Positions 5,689-9,297 of a DNA stretch of 9,297 bases are shown here, piece by piece (within the stretch, counting starts at the first letter, position 1; the number at the start of each line of letters is the position of its first letter). The notes under the pieces were generated by a model, which did no database searches, had not been told where the DNA came from, and worked only from the letters and a program-made list of their open reading frames with translations. This DNA is from Rickettsiales bacterium (GTDB taxonomy: Bacteria; Pseudomonadota; Alphaproteobacteria; Rickettsiales; UBA1997). The translations under genes were made by a program, and so were the position numbers. Location: the NCBI GenBank assembly GCA_031269065.1, contig JAIRWJ010000045.1, forward strand, positions 1 to 9,297, in the 5' to 3' direction.

Positions 5689-6015
5689 CTATTTGAATTC
5701 TTTCATTTTATCCCTGTAGTCTAGCTCTATAACAACCTTTTCCTGATTTTTCAGGATTTTGTTTTTGCTAAGGAATGTATATAGACATAGTGTAATGAAT
5801 GCTGTGTAAGCTACAAAGGCTGTTACCTTCAACATCTTGAGAAAACTCCTATTTTCTATGATGCTAGAGAAAATGAATACCGGTAAAAACACACAGCCGA
5901 GAAGGACTCTGAGAGTCAGCTGTACCGTTCTAACCAGAGAAAACTTCTTTCTGCCTCTACTGATCGCAACTAAATCTGTAAATAGCTGCATACTGTCCTT
6001 TTTTATCTCTGACAT
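5689..6015 (-). CDS. small inner-membrane protein, unknown function
   Basis: A 108-residue protein I cannot place in a family. The first 30 residues are polar and basic (DLVAISRGRKK). Two hydrophobic segments follow at about 33-53 and 62-82, separated by a short loop with ENRSFLK. The tail (83-108) is highly charged. This predicts a two-pass membrane protein with both ends likely in the cytoplasm, from the positive-inside rule. The start ATG at 6015 has a weak purine-rich GAGAG upstream. It lies 70 nt after murG and 11 nt before xerD on the same strand, so it belongs to that transcription unit. No catalytic motif is seen. Confidence 0.7.
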   Translation of the reverse strand: MSEIKKDSMQLFTDLVAISRGRKKFSLVRTVQLTLRVLLGCVFLPVFIFSSIIENRSFLKMLKVTAFVAYTAFITLCLYTFLSKNKILKNQEKVVIELDYRDKMKEFK

Positions 6016-6085
6016 TCCGGATGCTCTCTGCTGTTATTGTCAATAGAATATAATTAAATTTAAGTTTATCAACATCTGAAGATAG

Positions 6086-7177
6086 CTAGTTCAGTTGCTC
6101 CAGATCATTATCCAGACAGTTGACGATTCTTTCTCCGGCATCCACCACAGCTAATTTTCTCATGTTAGTGGCAAGTTCTAGCAGTTTTTCTCCATTGGCA
6201 GCAAGAAATTCTAGATTGGATGCGAAACCTTTGGGACTGAAGTCGGCTTCTTCTACAACTATGCAGGCTCCGTTTCTCTCAAAGAATTTGGCATTGCGCA
6301 GCTGATGGTTATTTTTTACATTCGGAGACGGAATAAAAATAGCCGGTCGGCCGACCATGGCTAGTTCACTGGCTGTCCCCATTCCAGACCTGCAGATAAT
6401 CAGATGACTCTGGAGCATTTTCTCAGGCATATCATTAAAAAATAGTTTCACTTCACTCGCTATCATCTCATCGTCGTAAAAACGTTTGGCCATTTCCAGT
6501 TCTTCGTCCTTCTTAACCTGATGAAAAACCTTTATTCTCATTTTTGTCTTTTTTTTTAGAAGATGGAATGCCTTCAGGAGCTCTGTGACCAGAAAACTTG
6601 CACCACCACTACCTCCAGTGATTAGAATATTTAGGGTTTCACCAGATCCTGGACATCTATAGGTTGGGGCATTCCGGAGCTCCTGGATCTCCCTTCGGAC
6701 TGGATTACCGGTAAAATATATTTTATTGCTGTGGTCTATCTCTACTCCGTAGATTTCCGGAAGGGACGTGAATATGTGCTTTGCATATTTGAGGAAGAAT
6801 CTATTGGTGTCTCCAACACAAAGATTTTGCTCATGAAGATAGAAAGGTGTTTTTGTTAATCTTGCTGCCAGAAGAACCGGGACTGTGACATAGCTACCGA
6901 AGCCAATCAGGATATCCGGCTTGAATTTTTTAATAATTCTGAAGCTTTGCCAAACTCCTCTCAGGATACTGAAAAAGGACTTAAAGCTCCTTAGATTTTT
7001 GCCACTGCCTACCACGGCATAGCTAAAACCAAGTTTGACCACATACTCTTCCATTTTTTCATTTCCAATAAACAGCACGCTATAACCCCTTTCCCTCAGC
7101 AGAGAAGCCAGGGACGCCGCTGGGAATATGTGTCCTGCAGTTCCTCCGGTGGTTATTATAGCGTTCCTAGAGCTCAC
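6086..7177 (-). CDS. murG: UDP-N-acetylglucosamine--N-acetylmuramyl-(pentapeptide) pyrophosphoryl-undecaprenol GlcNAc transferase
   Basis: Transfers GlcNAc from UDP-GlcNAc to lipid I, making lipid II, the last cytoplasmic-face step of peptidoglycan precursor synthesis. It is a GT-B fold, family 28 enzyme. Signatures are TGGTAGHIFPA (residues 10-20, lipid-I side loop), HEQN (115-118), TGNPVR (156-161), the second glycine loop TGGSGGA (187-193), RSGMGTASEL (263-272, UDP-GlcNAc site; usually RSGASTxSEL) and HQLRNA (291-296). The length of 363 aa is standard. The start is GTG at 7177, directly abutting the yraN stop (TAG|GTG), with AAAGGA eight bases upstream inside yraN, so translation is likely coupled. 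Its presence implies the organism still makes lipid II. Confidence 0.96.
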   Translation of the reverse strand: MSSRNAIITTGGTAGHIFPAASLASLLRERGYSVLFIGNEKMEEYVVKLGFSYAVVGSGKNLRSFKSFFSILRGVWQSFRIIKKFKPDILIGFGSYVTVPVLLAARLTKTPFYLHEQNLCVGDTNRFFLKYAKHIFTSLPEIYGVEIDHSNKIYFTGNPVRREIQELRNAPTYRCPGSGETLNILITGGSGGASFLVTELLKAFHLLKKKTKMRIKVFHQVKKDEELEMAKRFYDDEMIASEVKLFFNDMPEKMLQSHLIICRSGMGTASELAMVGRPAIFIPSPNVKNNHQLRNAKFFERNGACIVVEEADFSPKGFASNLEFLAANGEKLLELATNMRKLAVVDAGERIVNCLDNDLEQLN

Positions 7178-7516
7178 CTAGTCGATCCTTTCGAAGATTC
7201 TAAAATTGAAGATGTTCTTGAAGAGAATTATGCCAAACAAAATGTTATAATCAACATAGGCCTCATTCTGAGCCAGAAATATATTCATGGCATTTCCTAT
7301 GCGGATAAGTTGTCGTCTACTGACTATTTCCGTTGTGAGCTCTTCTTTCTTCCGGGCTTTAACCTCAAAGGCGACAATATTGTCATTCTTTTTGGCTATA
7401 AGATCTATTTCTCCTAGTGGAGTTTTGTACCTTCTGTGTAGAATTCTATAACCCATAAGCTGCAACACCAGAGCCATAAAAAATTCAGCAAAACGGCCAT
7501 ATCTGTAGCTATTCAT
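7178..7516 (-). CDS. yraN: YraN/UPF0102 family protein (predicted nuclease fold)
   Basis: A small protein of the UPF0102 family, which has a restriction-endonuclease-like fold and unproven function. Matching features are GRFAEFFMALVLQLMGYRIL (residues 7-26), RRYKTPLGEIDLIA (28-41), FEVKAR (50-55) and RRQLIRIGNAMNIFL (67-81). Asp38 and Glu51-x-Lys53 form the (D)-ExK nuclease-like signature. The normally conserved RFD motif near the C-terminus is replaced by ILFG (91-94), so the last strand is divergent. The length, 112 aa, is typical. The start ATG overlaps the end of the upstream CoaD-fusion gene by eight bases, and its stop abuts murG, so all three are likely translated from one mRNA. Confidence 0.87.
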   Translation of the reverse strand: MNSYRYGRFAEFFMALVLQLMGYRILHRRYKTPLGEIDLIAKKNDNIVAFEVKARKKEELTTEIVSRRQLIRIGNAMNIFLAQNEAYVDYNILFGIILFKNIFNFRIFERID

Positions 7517-8495
7517 CTATCATCCTGGACATGTCAAAGTAGGCTGGTTCTTGGTAGTTGGAGTCTAAATAATTAATCCTCTCCTGGGAATTATATTTTT
7601 CTACGAGTTTCAGGCGATTTTCCCGACTAGTTTCTAGTTTCACAAGATACAGTTTCCCCCTCAGATTTGCCTCCAGACTATGCCAATAAGTTCCCAGGGC
7701 CGGAAAATCCAGGAGAAAAACATCTTCCTCTATTCTCAGACTATCTATAAAAAATTTCCTCTTTGAAAAATGTTTGCGAATATAGCCAAAAAACAGCCTC
7801 CAGAATTCGTTGGTGGAATATCTTGCTATAAGATAGCTAAGCTTCCCACCACTATAGATTACCTTTTTGCTTTCCTCAGAAATTTTTACCATTTCCTCAT
7901 GGCCAAAGCACTCTTCGAATATTTTCCAGAAAATTTTATCTACCTCTATCAGGCTATCTCCAAGCTCCAGAGTATTCCTGAGATAGTGGGTTTTGCCCAT
8001 AGAGGAACGACCAAAAAACACAACAAACTCTGGAGTTCGGTTGTAGAACCGGTACATAGAATCTTCGTTCATATATTTCTGCACTACTTCAAACTTATCA
8101 TAGTTTAGTAGTTCACCTATGGAGCTGCTAGAGATATTACTGAATATATTCTTTGTCGGAAAGAATATGGTCTGGATTTTTGGGTATATTTCTTTGTTTA
8201 TAAAGTCCAGCTTCAGCTCATACTCCGCATCAACGGCATTTCTGATACCCCTGACTATATAGGCCACACCATTGTTCCTACAGTAGTCCGACAGCGTAAT
8301 ATTATCTGCTACATCATAGTTAACCCCATAGGGCGTCATATGGTATATGATTCTGTTAAATTCTATATCCTTTTTTCTATTCCTACCTATAGCTATTCTA
8401 ACATTCTCTCCGCCAAAAATTTTCACAGCTTCCTGATATAGACACATATGTCCAAAATGAAGAGGATTTGCCGATGTCGTTACCATTGCCTTCAT
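7509..8495 (-). CDS. coaD: fusion of pantetheine-phosphate adenylyltransferase (CoaD) with a P-loop kinase domain resembling dephospho-CoA kinase (CoaE)
   Basis: Residues 1-150 are a CoaD domain, which adenylylates 4'-phosphopantetheine to dephospho-CoA. It shows the nucleotidyltransferase signature HFGH (13-16), VRGIRNAVDAEYELKL (81-96) and NISSSSIGELL (120-130). CoaD alone is about 160 aa and should end there; this protein continues to 328. Residues 155-328 start with a strand and Walker A loop FFGRSSMGKT (160-169). They go on with LIEVDKIF (Asp186, like the CoaE DAD motif), FLLDFPALG (260-268, like the CoaE vPLLFE strand) and an Arg/Lys-rich segment with NSQERI (302-307). This order and spacing resemble CoaE, which phosphorylates dephospho-CoA to CoA, but the domain is divergent and another small-molecule kinase is possible. 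The ATG at 8495 has AAGG just upstream. It is the first gene of the yraN-murG cluster. Confidence 0.85.
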   Translation of the reverse strand: MKAMVTTSANPLHFGHMCLYQEAVKIFGGENVRIAIGRNRKKDIEFNRIIYHMTPYGVNYDVADNITLSDYCRNNGVAYIVRGIRNAVDAEYELKLDFINKEIYPKIQTIFFPTKNIFSNISSSSIGELLNYDKFEVVQKYMNEDSMYRFYNRTPEFVVFFGRSSMGKTHYLRNTLELGDSLIEVDKIFWKIFEECFGHEEMVKISEESKKVIYSGGKLSYLIARYSTNEFWRLFFGYIRKHFSKRKFFIDSLRIEEDVFLLDFPALGTYWHSLEANLRGKLYLVKLETSRENRLKLVEKYNSQERINYLDSNYQEPAYFDMSRMIDE

Positions 8496-8879
8496 AAGCC
8501 TTGCCTGATTTTACCGATGTTTGACGTCTATAAAAACAATACGGATCTACTATAAAAAATATTATAGAAAAAATTAGAGTGAATTTCAAGGGTAATTTGA
8601 AGAATTCTTCCTTGGAACCCTCACAAGGGAATGGGTCATCAGAATTGTACATAAATCGGTATCGCTAGTCACCCGCCTCTTTTCGAACCTCACATAAAAA
8701 TTCCAGATACAGCCGAACCATCCTAGAGTTGAGACTGGATATTTTGGTTTCTTTTTTCATAGGCCCCCTGTTTTTTACATTAGATCTGCTTCCAAGTTTA
8801 TCCTTGACCCATCAATATTTTCTGATTGTAAGTTCGATGTTAGATAGGTAACTAGGAGACACCCATTACCCATATCTAA

Positions 8880-8996
8880 ATGAAAAAGAAAAATCTAGAG
8901 GATGAGAATGCTAGACCGCTCCCAGAAACAAGAAAAGCAAACTTCGAACTAGTGTCGACCAAATTAGAAGAGGCCTTAGCGGAAAAAGAAGCGTAA
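8880..8996 (+). CDS. 38-aa charged ORF, possibly truncated by a frameshift
   Basis: ATG to TAA gives a lysine- and glutamate-rich helical peptide (RPLPETRKANFELVSTKLEE, then ALAEKEA). No family is recognised. An AGGAG lies 22 nt upstream, too far to be a clear ribosome site. Near the end, an A5 run (8983-8987) would, if shifted by +1, join a frame that stays open to a TAG at 9085-9087, giving about 68 residues. It could therefore be a decaying or frameshifted gene, or a chance ORF. Confidence 0.25.
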   Translation: MKKKNLEDENARPLPETRKANFELVSTKLEEALAEKEA

Positions 8997-9007
8997 TGCA
9001 GACTGTA

Positions 9008-9057
9008 GCGCCAAACTATCCGTAGCCGATAGATCATTATTGGCGCCAAAGTATCCG
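9008..9057. repeat. 15-bp direct repeat with one mismatch
   Basis: GCGCCAAACTATCCG (9008-9022) recurs as GCGCCAAAGTATCCG (9043-9057), 35 bp start to start. A 5-bp stem (CTATC 9016-9020 with GATAG 9028-9032) lies between. Two copies are too few to define a repeat family. Confidence 0.5.
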
Positions 9058-9215
9058 GAAAAGAACAGGATCGTGTATCACATGTAGCTAGCTATAGAAT
9101 ACGGGATCTACCATGTATAAACTGTCCTGGATAGCGGATATATTGGGTCATTGTGATGAGCAAACCCCCAGCCTTCCCCCGAGTTTCTCCAAAACCCGAT
9201 GGAGGGAATCTAGAA

Positions 9216-9254
9216 CCTTCCTCCCCCGAACCCGTTAGGTTCGGGGGAGGGGGG
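9216..9254 (-). terminator. strong GC-rich hairpin after the edge gene
   Basis: CCTCCCCCGAACC (9220-9232) pairs perfectly with GGTTCGGGGGAGG (9238-9250) around a 5-nt loop. Two wobble and two further G-C pairs extend it to 17 bp. It begins 8 nt past the stop of the minus-strand reading frame entering from the right, the expected place for a terminator, although no U-run follows. Confidence 0.5.
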
Positions 9255-9261
9255 ATTACTA

Positions 9262-9297
9262 TTAGTAGAACCTATAGCTTAGATTGGCACCGAAACC
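9262..9297 (-). CDS. C-terminal end of a possible outer-membrane beta-barrel protein (partial)
   Basis: The last 36 bases on the minus strand read GFGANLSYRFY followed by TAA. Alternating small and hydrophobic residues ending in an aromatic residue are the hallmark of the final strand of outer-membrane barrels, recognised by BamA, and Rickettsiales surface antigens often end this way. The strong hairpin immediately downstream supports a true gene end. Eleven residues cannot identify the family. Confidence 0.4.
   Translation of the reverse strand, partial: GFGANLSYRFY

Larger units (their letters stand above)
8496..9261. other. long gap without a recognisable gene
   Basis: No protein family is recognised in these roughly 770 bases. 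The minus strand has a series of very short frames (8873-8775, 32 aa; 8760-8665, 31 aa with a GGGGG run before its ATG; a frame opening at 8652 with one hydrophobic stretch that runs into the 5' part of the CoaD-fusion gene). The plus strand has a 38-aa frame at 8880-8996. A short direct repeat and a strong hairpin occupy the right part. The composition suggests decayed genes rather than a structured RNA. No tRNA was found by eye. Confidence 0.5.

Noticed and set aside
7509..8495. NadR-like identity (NMN adenylyltransferase plus ribosylnicotinamide kinase)
   Set aside because: The domain order is the same, but the first domain has the CoaD signatures VRGIRN...EYELKL and ISSSSI rather than NMNAT motifs, so a CoA-pathway assignment fits better.
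8398..8652. 84-codon minus-strand frame with one hydrophobic segment
   Set aside because: Its second half is an out-of-frame reading of the CoaD domain, and the hydrophobic stretch comes from an AT-rich spacer; no ribosome site.
8640..8700. GGTTCGA motif suggesting a tRNA T-arm (minus strand)
   Set aside because: The flanking bases cannot form the 5-bp T stem, and no acceptor or anticodon arm is present.
1..9297. CRISPR arrays, insertion sequences, transposases, rRNA genes
   Set aside because: No regularly spaced repeats, transposase motifs or terminal inverted repeats, and no rRNA-like segments were found on either strand.

Overview
The window looks like part of a reduced, low-to-moderate-GC genome of an alphaproteobacterium, probably a Rickettsiales-like host-associated bacterium. 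This rests on the style of MurG, YraN and XerD, on A/T-rich coding with frequent AGA codons, on small gene sets separated by long decayed spacers, and on an outer-membrane-barrel-like C-terminus at the right edge. The assignment is an inference; no database search was possible.

Layout. Bases 1-234 are a leader with a possible promoter (137-165). Next come two plus-strand genes spaced like an operon: an O6-alkylguanine-DNA alkyltransferase (247-786) and a PIG-L/LmbE-type deacetylase (802-1608). The deacetylase overlaps tail-to-tail with minus-strand trmD (1573-2286), which is preceded by a tiny predicted lipoprotein (2297-2428). Bases 2430-3740 hold no intact recognisable gene. They contain ORF fragments on both strands, a glutaredoxin-like scrap, a signal-peptide-bearing fragment and a perfect 14-bp hairpin, and read as a gene graveyard. 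An ArgR-family regulator follows on the minus strand (3744-4187). Then comes a very AT-rich 480-bp spacer with a consensus DnaA box and a dif-like inverted repeat.

Bases 4670-8495 are a compact minus-strand cluster, transcribed right to left: a CoaD protein fused to a P-loop kinase domain, then yraN (8-nt overlap), murG (abutting), a small two-helix membrane protein (70-nt gap) and xerD (11-nt gap). It combines coenzyme A synthesis, peptidoglycan precursor synthesis and chromosome-dimer resolution. Bases 8496-9261 have no recognisable gene, only very short ORFs, a short direct repeat and a strong GC-rich hairpin. The hairpin lies just past the stop of a minus-strand gene that enters from the right edge.

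The most interesting items are the CoaD-kinase fusion (apparently both last steps of CoA synthesis in one chain), an ArgR whose usual arginine-binding acidic pair is missing, and the DnaA-box/dif-like spacer between argR and xerD.
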